From positions 1-6,394 of the forward strand of contig SVNB01000093.1 of the NCBI GenBank assembly GCA_015067125.1: a stretch of DNA of 6,394 nucleotides. Reading direction: 5' to 3'. The translations under genes were made by a program, and so were the position numbers. Source of the DNA: Oscillospiraceae bacterium. Its GTDB lineage: Bacteria; Bacillota; Clostridia; Oscillospirales; Ruminococcaceae. Positions 1 to 5,255 of this stretch are shown here, piece by piece. Within the stretch, counting starts at the first letter, position 1, and every line of letters begins with the position of its first letter. The notes beneath the pieces were generated by a model. That model saw nothing but the letters and a program-made list of their open reading frames with translations. It did not search any database and had not been told where the DNA came from.

Positions 1-310
1 CCTCAATTTCCTCAAAAGCCGCTTCGGTTTCTCCTCCGCCGCGCTTTTTTCTGCTGTTTTTTCTAAAACGGTTTACCGCGATGTTGTGGGTTATTCTTCC
101 GATATATGCGCCCAGCTTTTCCGGAACCTTTGGCGGAATACTGTTCCATGCCGCAAAGCACGCGGAGCTGAAACATTCTTCCGCATCTTCTTCGCTTTGC
201 AGAATATTTTTTGCAATGTTTCTGCAATAGGTTCCGTACTTTTCTTCGCAGGCAGAAACGGCTTCTTCATTTCTGGCAAAAAACAGTTCTATAATTTTGC
301 TGTCTTCCAT
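1..310 (-). CDS. RNA polymerase sigma factor, sigma-70/ECF-like (N-terminal part; 3' end outside window)
   Basis: The reading frame is open from an ATG at 310 to the left edge, giving 103 codons without a stop, so the protein is truncated by the window. The start is preceded by AAGGAGGG about 6 nt upstream. The protein opens MEDSKIIELFFARNEEAV. It then has a region-2-like core: EEDAEECFSSACFAAWNSIPP (residues about 40-60), where sigma factors carry the DAEE/D...AW...PP signature of regions 2.1-2.2, followed by GAYIGRITHNIAVNRFRKNSRKK (about 67-89), the helix that recognises and melts the -10 element in region 2.3-2.4. This is the usual N-terminal half of a clostridial ECF-like sigma factor of about 160-190 residues; the region-4 helix-turn-helix would lie beyond the left edge. 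It would direct RNA polymerase to a specific promoter set. Family members are often followed by a membrane anti-sigma gene, which cannot be checked here. The family call is firm; the regulon is unknown. Confidence 0.88.
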   Translation of the reverse strand, partial: MEDSKIIELFFARNEEAVSACEEKYGTYCRNIAKNILQSEEDAEECFSSACFAAWNSIPPKVPEKLGAYIGRITHNIAVNRFRKNSRKKRGGGETEAAFEEIE

Positions 311-356
311 GCTTTCCCTCCTTCTTAAAAGATTTTTAAAAGGCCTTTCAACCATA

Positions 357-385
357 AAGTCGCTCGTTTTTGCCTTTTCGTTGCA
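357..385 (-). promoter_or_regulatory. Candidate ECF-type promoter for the sigma factor gene
   Basis: On the minus strand TGCAAC (380-385) and CGACTT (357-362) are separated by 17 bp. The pair resembles ECF-sigma promoters, which have an AAC-type -35 and a CGTC-like -10, rather than a housekeeping TTGACA/TATAAT promoter. Transcription would start near 350, about 40 nt before the ATG of the sigma gene. Since ECF factors commonly drive their own genes, this would fit autoregulation. The call rests on two short motifs and the correct spacing only. Confidence 0.42.
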
Positions 386-401
386 CAAAAACAAAAATTT
401 T

Positions 402-435
402 AAACAAAAAAGTCCTCTTTTTTTATAAAGAGGAC
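402..435 (-). terminator. Intrinsic terminator after the YczE-family gene
   Basis: On the minus strand a perfect 9-bp stem (GTCCTCTTT at 435-427 paired with AAAGAGGAC at 420-412, 6-nt loop) is followed directly by six Us (411-406) and, after a single G, three more. It begins 6 nt after the stop codon of the gene at 442-1128. It separates that gene from the downstream sigma factor gene, which therefore needs its own promoter. The plus strand has no U-run directly after the stem, so termination is directional. Confidence 0.85.
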
Positions 436-441
436 CCGGTT

Positions 442-1128
442 TTATTCTTTATTTTTAATAATAGCTTTAAGCGTTTTCATAATATCCTCGTGAACCACGT
501 TTCTGGGTTCAAAGCGGCAGGCTTTAAAAGTTATATCCATAACAAAACCCATGCCGAAAACAGAAATAACCGTTCCCACGCCAATGGTTGCGCCCATAAA
601 CCACGCAGCAAGAATAACAACCACGCTGATGATATTGTTTACTGTTCCGATGGAGATTTTTTTGCAGCGCTTGCCCACCGCAACGGTAAAAGCGTCCCTC
701 GGTCCGCAGCTAAGGCCGGTTATCATATAAAGATACTGCCCATAGCTTAAAATAAAAAGGCTTATGATAAAAAGCAAAAGCTTTATCATAAAAGAATCCG
801 TTTCCGGAACGGGATCCAGCATAGCGAAAAAATCGCACCCAAGGCCAACGCATACCGCGTCGATAAGCGTTCCCATGCCGATTGGTTCTTTCATAATAAG
901 ATCAATAACCACTATCGAAAGCCCGATGGTGATGCTCGCCGTACCATAGGTGATGGGAAAAACTATCGAAAAACCCTGATTAAGCGCGTTCCAGGAGGGA
1001 AAGCCTATATCCGCCTCTATCTGCAAATATATGCCAAAGCCGATAAAAAACATAGTAAGCGCGGACCATATCATTTTTACTATTCTGTTATAGCGCGGAG
1101 AAAGATTTATCCAGAGTTTTTCTATCAT
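442..1128 (-). CDS. YczE/YyaS/YitT-family integral membrane protein (COG2364-like)
   Basis: A 228-residue hydrophobic protein with about six predicted membrane helices (roughly residues 16-37, 56-78, 85-104, 113-136, 160-178 and 181-200) and a basic cytosolic tail ending KAIIKNKE. Family-typical landmarks are visible: IGFPSWNALNQGFS (41-54) after helix 1, a G/T-rich TYGTASITIGL segment (60-70) opening helix 2, LIMKEPIGMGTLID between helices 2 and 3, and GLSCGPRDAF (138-147) after helix 4. Length and topology match YczE-like proteins of about 210-230 residues. Their biochemical function is unknown; some are discussed as transporters, but nothing here identifies a substrate. The ATG at 1128 has a modest GAGGG ribosome site 6 nt upstream. 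The gene has its own promoter (1161-1189) and terminator, so it appears to be monocistronic and independent of the repressor/peptidase operon upstream. Confidence 0.88.
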   Translation of the reverse strand: MIEKLWINLSPRYNRIVKMIWSALTMFFIGFGIYLQIEADIGFPSWNALNQGFSIVFPITYGTASITIGLSIVVIDLIMKEPIGMGTLIDAVCVGLGCDFFAMLDPVPETDSFMIKLLLFIISLFILSYGQYLYMITGLSCGPRDAFTVAVGKRCKKISIGTVNNIISVVVILAAWFMGATIGVGTVISVFGMGFVMDITFKACRFEPRNVVHEDIMKTLKAIIKNKE

Positions 1129-1160
1129 GCCGTTCCCTCTTTTTTATAAAGAATAGAAAA

Positions 1161-1189
1161 ATAATAGCACTTTCGCGCACCTGTGTAAA
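1161..1189 (-). promoter_or_regulatory. Housekeeping (sigma-A type) promoter of the YczE-family gene
   Basis: On the minus strand TTTACA (1184-1189) and TATTAT (1161-1166) are separated by exactly 17 bp, each matching consensus at five of six positions. The predicted start near 1154 leaves a leader of about 25 nt before the ATG at 1128. It lies just downstream of the peptidase operon's terminator, so the gene is transcribed separately. Confidence 0.8.
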
Positions 1190-1222
1190 CAGTTTTTTTC
1201 AGTCCTTTTCCAAAAGGCAGGC

Positions 1223-1253
1223 AAAAAAAGCGGCGAAGCCAAAGCTTCGCCGC
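1223..1253 (-). terminator. Strong intrinsic terminator of the repressor/M56 peptidase operon
   Basis: A perfect 10-bp GC-rich stem (GCGGCGAAGC at 1253-1244 read on the minus strand, pairing with GCTTCGCCGC at 1239-1230) closes a UUUG tetraloop. It is followed by seven Us (1229-1223). It starts 28 nt after the stop codon of the peptidase gene and ends the operon. The plus strand after the stem reads GCTTTATTTT, a weak U-tract, so any bidirectional activity would be poor. Confidence 0.93.
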
Positions 1254-1281
1254 GCTTTATTTTAAATTGCGAAAACAAGTT

Positions 1282-4200
1282 TTAATCAAGCTTTGTTCCG
1301 CCCCATTCCACAAGGGTAAAGCCTTTGCGCTCAAAGCCTTTTATCTCCTGCGGTTCTATATCCACAGGTTTATCAAGAGCTTTCCACATCATGTGCACAC
1401 GCAAAACGGAATCCGGCTTCGGATCAACTTCAAGCTTTGCAATTTCGGAATATTCCTCTCCGCTGAAAGAAATCAGGTTATAAGGATTTTCCTGCATCTG
1501 GGGCACCCAATAGGTGATAAAATCATTATATTCCCTTGGGGTAAGTCCCATTTTTGCAAGGGTTTCTTTTAAAAACGCTTCGGTTTCGCTTCCCTTTATC
1601 ACAAAGCCTTTTTCATAGGTCCATTCCGGGTTTGCAGTGCCTTCCCAGAAAAGGTAATAGTGCGTGGAATTATCCGCAAGGTTTGTAAGGGTTCCGTCCG
1701 GCTGCGCAATAACCTTCCAGCCGTCGTTAAGAGCGGGATAGGTATAGGTCAGCTTTCCGTCAAATTCCAGATTTACGGTAACTTTTGTTTCTTTTTCGGG
1801 ATAAAGATATATAACCGGTTTGCCTGTTACAGGGTTGGCAGGGCCGCCTTCCTCCGCAAAATCAAGAAAATCATCATAGGGGTCAATGCCTTCCGCGGCA
1901 GTGTGTTTAAGGTTATAAGTAACGCCGGAAGAAGCTATCAGAATTTCCGTTTTCGTAAAATACACTTCATAAGAAGTTCCGTTTTCAAACATAATAAGCA
2001 CATAAAGATATTTATCTTCTTTTTCAATAAGCTCTTCGCGGGTTGTGTTCGATATTTTTTCGCTTTCGGTAATGCTTATTCTGCGCAGTCTGTTCACAAA
2101 TTCTTCCATGCAGCTGTCTTCCTGCGTAAAGTAATTATTTGCTTCTCCCACAACTTCGTTTCCGCTTCTGTGCATATCCTTTACGGAAACAACGCTTATA
2201 TTCTTTATGTTCGCAAGGCCGAACCAATAGGGATAAAACGCGTTGGAATCGGAATATTCGTCGTTTATATCCGCAATAAGGTGATCCCAGGCACCGTTTT
2301 CGCAAAGCCACGCTTTTTTGTTGTATTCTTCTTTAACGGCGCTGCCGCTTAAAACAAAGCCTTTTTCATAAAGATCGAACGTGTATTTTTTGCCGTCCCG
2401 CTCTCTTACAAGTTCCAGCACGTCAACCCCTTCAAGCGGACTTCCGAGATCCGCCTTATCGCCCGCTTCGGTCCAGTTATAGGCTTCGAAAAATCCGGTT
2501 ATTCTTTCTGTTTCTTCGGAAGGGATATAGGTTTTGTCGCTGTTGCGGTAAAGGTTTGCCTGCAATTTAAAATATTCGTCTGTGGAAACAGGGCTTGTGG
2601 CAGAAGAACCTTCTCCTTCGGAATTTTCTTTGCCTGCGGGGGTTTCGTTATTTGTAGTTTCCTTTTCAGAATACTCCTTCGCTGTGGAAATCATATCTTC
2701 CGCAAGGTTTTGTATGTCAAAGAAAACATCTTTGCAGATTTCTCCGTCAAATACGTTTGCGTAATCAACGCCCTCCTCAAAAATAACAAGCCTTCCGTCA
2801 TAGTGCAATATTACAATTCTGTTTTCCGTTTCAAGATAAACATCAATCCCTCCGCCCGTGTTAGGATTTACCGCTTCTGTTGTACTTTTGATTTCAATTT
2901 TCCCTATCATGCCAATAAGGCGTCTTGCGTTATATTCGCCAAGTTCAATAACGTAATTTTTGTCGTTAGGCTGGAACACAAGGGTAAGGCCTTTAACCTC
3001 TGTCTGATCCGCACCGGAACAGACGTTATAAATCATATTCGTATAATATTCTGCCGTATCGGAAGACGCAAGATGTTCCTCTGTTGGAAAATCATTTGAA
3101 GGAATAAATTTTTCCGCAATCCTTCCGGAAAGAACTTTTCCCGAAAAATCATAGCTTAAATACGCTTTTTCTCCAAGCTCAAAATCTGTTTTTTCTTCCA
3201 CCGTAAAGGTAAAATTTGCGCCGTATGGCGTTTCCAGTTCCTTATCAAGATATACCGTGCGGGAAATGGTCCATTCGCCGTAAACCGGTTCGTTTTTGCA
3301 GTATTCCGCCGGAACACCGTCGCAGAAAACCACCGTTTCGCCCGGTTCCACCATAACCGTGCCGTAAAGGCTGCCGAATCTTTCGGTATATCCGCTGCTG
3401 CCGTCAAAACGGTCCAGGGTGATATCGGAAGAAAGCCAAAGGGTTTTGCTGTCCGTATTGGTAAACATAATGTTTATATCCAGTCCCGTTTCCGGATCAA
3501 AGCTTACGTTTTCTCCGCCCACAAGCTTAAAAGAAGCTTCTGCCGGTTCGTGGGGCGTTGTTGGGTTGGTAAGAAAAATCACCCCAAGGGCTATTGCCGC
3601 CGCAATGCAGATTATAATTATCAAAAGAGTTGCCCGTTTAAAATTCATTATACATTTCACCCTTTCTTTAATGGCGCTTTCGCCGAAGGAAAGCACGCCG
3701 CCGTAAAGCGGATTTGTGCCTTTTCCGGAAAGCGAAACAAGGCTTTTTGCGTATTCCGTGCGAATATCCTCCTTGGATTTTGCAAGCACCGCCTCGTCGC
3801 ACGAAACTTCCATATCCCTTATAAACGCGTCATAGCATAACCACACAAGCGGATTGAACCAGTGAACATAAAGAGCAAAGCTTGCCAGAAGCCGCCAAAG
3901 GTTATCTTTTCTGCGAATATGGGTACATTCGTGCGCAATTACAGATTCCGCCTTTGCGGTATCGTCAAGGTCAAAGTTCATGGGAAGAATTATCTGCGGA
4001 CGGAAAAGCCCGCACACCACCGGGGTTTTGAAAAATTCCGAAAATCTTACGTTTCTTATATATACAACGCTTTCGAACCTTGCTTTTTTAAGTACCGCAA
4101 AATATCCGATTATTCCGAAAAGCAAAAGTCCCGCGGTACCGAATATCCACACCGTTCCAAAAATCATGTTTTTCTCTATGGGCACCGTTGTAAGCACAAC

Positions 4201-4560
4201 CTCGGCCGGTTCTTTCGTTTCCGGAATATAATAATCGTTTGCGTCAACGTTCGGGTTTCCGTTGCCCGGGTGCAAAAGCACCGGAAATTCCACCTTTTCT
4301 TTTTCGTCTTTTACAAATTCAACGACCGTTCCGGTTCTTTCTTCATAAACGCCAACTTCCGGAACGTGGTTAAAAATGCTTAAATCGCTTTCTATGGAAA
4401 AAGGCACCATAAGCCGCAGAAAAACCAGTGCCCATGCCATATAAAAAACTTTTCTTGGCACGGCATTTTTAAATATAAGCCGCAGCACAAGCAGAACCGC
4501 CATAATCGGCACAGCCCCTATGGAAAGGTTAAGAATTTTTATAAAAAGTTCGGTTATCAC
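1282..4560 (-). CDS. M56-family (BlaR1/MecR1-type) membrane zinc metallopeptidase with a large mosaic ectodomain
   Basis: A 1092-residue membrane protein. Residues 1-331 form the M56 core: four predicted helices (about 5-30, 36-55, 131-156, 310-331), the zinc motif HECTH (210-214) inside VIAHECTHIRRKDN, and the likely third ligand E251 in RDMEVSCDEAV, 37 residues after the second histidine. SFGESAIKERVKCIM (291-305) precedes the last helix. The remaining 760 residues should lie outside the membrane: an Ig-like beta segment (about 341-457); an unassigned stretch; three related modules (about 524-626, 664-770, 800-902), the first two divided by a Ser/Glu/Thr linker (about 630-660); and a C-terminal domain (913-1092) running from GKPVIYLYP to GFTLVEWGG. 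There is no penicillin-binding or transpeptidase domain, so sensing a beta-lactam is unlikely. BlaR1 proteins are usually about 585-600 residues. By analogy, signal binding outside would activate proteolysis inside and inactivate the repressor encoded 30 nt upstream. The start is a GTG; the next in-frame Met (residue 20) would cut helix 1. Confidence 0.9.
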   Translation of the reverse strand: MITELFIKILNLSIGAVPIMAVLLVLRLIFKNAVPRKVFYMAWALVFLRLMVPFSIESDLSIFNHVPEVGVYEERTGTVVEFVKDEKEKVEFPVLLHPGNGNPNVDANDYYIPETKEPAEVVLTTVPIEKNMIFGTVWIFGTAGLLLFGIIGYFAVLKKARFESVVYIRNVRFSEFFKTPVVCGLFRPQIILPMNFDLDDTAKAESVIAHECTHIRRKDNLWRLLASFALYVHWFNPLVWLCYDAFIRDMEVSCDEAVLAKSKEDIRTEYAKSLVSLSGKGTNPLYGGVLSFGESAIKERVKCIMNFKRATLLIIIICIAAAIALGVIFLTNPTTPHEPAEASFKLVGGENVSFDPETGLDINIMFTNTDSKTLWLSSDITLDRFDGSSGYTERFGSLYGTVMVEPGETVVFCDGVPAEYCKNEPVYGEWTISRTVYLDKELETPYGANFTFTVEEKTDFELGEKAYLSYDFSGKVLSGRIAEKFIPSNDFPTEEHLASSDTAEYYTNMIYNVCSGADQTEVKGLTLVFQPNDKNYVIELGEYNARRLIGMIGKIEIKSTTEAVNPNTGGGIDVYLETENRIVILHYDGRLVIFEEGVDYANVFDGEICKDVFFDIQNLAEDMISTAKEYSEKETTNNETPAGKENSEGEGSSATSPVSTDEYFKLQANLYRNSDKTYIPSEETERITGFFEAYNWTEAGDKADLGSPLEGVDVLELVRERDGKKYTFDLYEKGFVLSGSAVKEEYNKKAWLCENGAWDHLIADINDEYSDSNAFYPYWFGLANIKNISVVSVKDMHRSGNEVVGEANNYFTQEDSCMEEFVNRLRRISITESEKISNTTREELIEKEDKYLYVLIMFENGTSYEVYFTKTEILIASSGVTYNLKHTAAEGIDPYDDFLDFAEEGGPANPVTGKPVIYLYPEKETKVTVNLEFDGKLTYTYPALNDGWKVIAQPDGTLTNLADNSTHYYLFWEGTANPEWTYEKGFVIKGSETEAFLKETLAKMGLTPREYNDFITYWVPQMQENPYNLISFSGEEYSEIAKLEVDPKPDSVLRVHMMWKALDKPVDIEPQEIKGFERKGFTLVEWGGTKLD

Positions 4561-4564
4561 AAAA

Positions 4565-4574
4565 TCACCCCTTT
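4565..4574 (-). promoter_or_regulatory. Ribosome binding site of the M56 peptidase gene (supports the GTG start)
   Basis: On the minus strand AAAGGGGTGA lies 4 nt before the GTG at 4560-4558. It matches the anti-Shine-Dalgarno complement AAAGGAGGTGA apart from one missing base. It sits in the 30-nt gap between the repressor stop and the peptidase start and decides the GTG start, giving an N-terminus that begins with the expected first membrane helix. Confidence 0.75.
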
Positions 4575-4590
4575 TCTTTTGTTAAGTGAT

Positions 4591-4959
4591 TTATCTTTTT
4601 TCGTTGATGATTTTTTTAAGGGCCGCAAGTTCTTCTTCGCTTATATTTTCATCTTCCAGAAAAGCGGAGAAAAAAGCGCTTGCGCTGCCGTGAAAGAATT
4701 TATCCACAAGACCCTTTGTTTCGGTACGGCGCACTTCTTCCAAAGAAAGCAGCGGAGTGCACAAAAAATCCGGTTCGCTACGTTCCACCGCGCCGATTTC
4801 CACAAGGGATTTTATTATTGTGTATGTGGTGTTTTTGTTCCATTCATAACGTTCTGCCGCCAAAAGGCAAAGTTTTTTTGCGGTGGCCCGGCCTTCTTCC
4901 CAAAGCAGCTGCATAACCTTTATCTGGGAATTGTTAAGTTTTTCTTTTTTCTCTTTCAT
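4591..4959 (-). CDS. BlaI/MecI/CopY-family winged-helix transcriptional repressor
   Basis: A 122-residue protein, the usual length for the family. Residues 8-62 form the winged helix: LNNSQIKVMQLLWEEGRATAK is the typical N-terminal helix pair, and NKNTTYTIIKSLVEIGAVER (41-60) is the recognition helix and the start of the wing. The C-terminal part (about 72-122), with FFSAFLEDENISEEELAALKKII, matches the dimerisation helices of BlaI. The A99-F100 bond in SAF lies about where BlaI of Staphylococcus aureus is cut (N101-F102), so cleavage by the partner pathway is plausible but inferred. The gene is first in an operon with the M56 peptidase, 30 nt downstream. It has a strong AAAGGAGG site 11 nt before the ATG. 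Three dyad operators at its promoter indicate autorepression. It is not necessarily concerned with beta-lactams: the family also includes copper and cell-wall-stress regulators. No target gene other than its own operon is visible. Confidence 0.93.
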   Translation of the reverse strand: MKEKKEKLNNSQIKVMQLLWEEGRATAKKLCLLAAERYEWNKNTTYTIIKSLVEIGAVERSEPDFLCTPLLSLEEVRRTETKGLVDKFFHGSASAFFSAFLEDENISEEELAALKKIINEKR

Positions 4960-4970
4960 CTGCGGAAAAA

Positions 4971-4978
4971 CCTCCTTT
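4971..4978 (-). promoter_or_regulatory. Strong ribosome binding site of the repressor gene
   Basis: AAAGGAGG on the minus strand, 11 nt before the ATG at 4959. The operator dyad at 4980-4995 ends 1 bp upstream of it, so the first operator and the translation start signal are packed together in the leader. Confidence 0.85.
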
Positions 4979-4979
4979 G

Positions 4980-4995
4980 GACTAAACTTATAGTC
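4980..4995. promoter_or_regulatory. Operator dyad A (BlaI-type box), in the leader of the repressor operon
   Basis: GACTAAACTTATAGTC on the plus strand: an inverted repeat GACTA-N6-TAGTC. It lies about 5-20 bp downstream of the predicted transcription start and 1 bp from the Shine-Dalgarno. A repressor bound here would block early elongation. The same 16-bp pattern occurs twice more in the next 56 bp and nowhere else that I could find in the window. Confidence 0.78.
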
Positions 4996-5006
4996 TTTAC
5001 GGTTTT

Positions 5007-5035
5007 AATATAGACTATTTTTATAGTCTTGTCAA
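5007..5035 (-). promoter_or_regulatory. Promoter of the repressor/M56 peptidase operon
   Basis: On the minus strand a perfect -35 TTGACA (5030-5035) and a -10 TATATT (5007-5012, five of six) are separated by the optimal 17 bp. Transcription would begin near 5000, about 40 nt before the ATG. The spacer is almost entirely operator dyad B, and dyad C abuts the -35 box, so the promoter should be strong when the repressor is absent and tightly closed when it is bound. Confidence 0.88.
5013..5028. promoter_or_regulatory. Operator dyad B (BlaI-type box), inside the promoter spacer
   Basis: GACTATTTTTATAGTC: the same GACTA-N6-TAGTC dyad, extended by one flanking A/T pair to AGACTA...TAGTCT. It occupies 16 of the 17 spacer bases between the -10 and -35 of the operon promoter, so binding would directly exclude RNA polymerase. 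Its centre is 33 bp from dyad A, close to three helical turns. Confidence 0.85.
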
Positions 5036-5051
5036 GACTAAATTTATAGTC
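5036..5051. promoter_or_regulatory. Operator dyad C (BlaI-type box), abutting the -35 box
   Basis: GACTAAATTTATAGTC, third copy of the dyad. It begins at the base next to the TTGACA -35 box of the repressor promoter. Its centre is 23 bp from that of dyad B, about two helical turns, which would allow neighbouring dimers on the same face. It is also the copy nearest the divergent oxidoreductase promoter, about 58 bp from that -35. Confidence 0.82.
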
Positions 5052-5053
5052 TG

Positions 5054-5123
5054 ATTGCAAATCGGAATATTTTTTGCTTTTCTTTTTAAATATTTAGGAA
5101 CATATATATTGAATATTTGCAAT
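5054..5123. repeat. Spaced 9-bp inverted repeat upstream of the oxidoreductase gene
   Basis: ATTGCAAAT (5054-5062) and its exact reverse complement ATTTGCAAT (5115-5123) face each other 52 bp apart. The right arm falls inside the spacer of the predicted oxidoreductase promoter. This could be a pair of regulator half-sites or chance in AT-rich DNA. The stretch between the arms (5063-5114) is AT-rich and otherwise holds only the -35 region of that promoter. Confidence 0.3.
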
Positions 5124-5136
5124 TTTTTGTTATAAT
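5109..5136 (+). promoter_or_regulatory. Promoter of the FAD oxidoreductase gene (extended -10)
   Basis: A perfect TATAAT at 5131-5136 is preceded by TGT, making an extended -10 (TGnTATAAT). A weaker -35 TTGAAT (5109-5114) lies 16 bp upstream. AT-rich tracts at 5068-5108 could act as an UP element. Transcription would start near 5143, leaving a leader of about 113 nt. It diverges from the repressor promoter; the two -35 boxes are about 74 bp apart. Confidence 0.7.
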
Positions 5137-5163
5137 TAGGTTGTTAGAATATGCGCAATTTAT

Positions 5164-5232
5164 GGTGCACCAAAAAAGGAGGCTTTGGCAGGCAATTTAA
5201 TGCTTCGGTCTTTTTTTAAGGTGCGCTTTTTT
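5164..5232 (+). promoter_or_regulatory. Possible hairpin attenuator in the oxidoreductase leader
   Basis: In the predicted leader RNA, GGTGCACC (5164-5171) can pair with GGTGCGCT (5220-5227) through seven or eight pairs including two G-U. A6 (5172-5177) can pair with U6 (5212-5217) after a two-base bulge. The stem is followed by UUUUUU (5227-5232), as in an intrinsic terminator, 23 nt before the start codon. The pairing also covers a Shine-Dalgarno-like AAAGGAGG (5175-5182). The large inner loop and A-U-rich upper stem make it weaker than the two terminators on the minus strand. I see no match to a known riboswitch class. Confidence 0.3.
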
Positions 5233-5240
5233 ATTGCTGA

Positions 5241-5247
5241 AAGGGGA
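5241..5247 (+). promoter_or_regulatory. Ribosome binding site deciding the TTG start of the oxidoreductase
   Basis: AAGGGGA ends 8 nt before TTG at 5256. An in-frame TAA sits directly before that TTG, and the next in-frame alternative start (GTG at 5274) would delete the beginning of the FAD-binding fold, so TTG is the only workable start. Confidence 0.8.
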
Positions 5248-5255
5248 TTTTTTAA

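Noticed and set aside
86..328. Plus-strand open frame of 80 codons at the left end
   Set aside because: Antisense to the sigma factor reading frame, which has a strong ribosome binding site and region-2 motifs.
339..348. AAAGGCCTTT palindrome
   Set aside because: A single 10-bp palindrome without a loop, extra copies or symmetry with the promoter; expected by chance.
370..750. Plus-strand open frame of 126 codons
   Set aside because: Antisense to the YczE-family gene and to its terminator; the product has no family features.
1660..2352. Plus-strand open frame of 230 codons
   Set aside because: Antisense to the M56 peptidase, rich in Phe/Ile/Lys with no domain pattern and no ribosome binding site. 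It is a shadow of the real gene.
3862..4383. Plus-strand open frame of 173 codons
   Set aside because: Antisense to the conserved M56 catalytic core; the protein is a low-information shadow.
4579..5013. Plus-strand open frame of 144 codons
   Set aside because: Antisense to the repressor gene and running through its operators; no recognisable domain.
5024..5040. TAGTCTTGTCAAGACTA dyad between operators B and C
   Set aside because: It arises from the facing half-sites of B and C with the -35 box between them, so it is not counted as a fourth operator.
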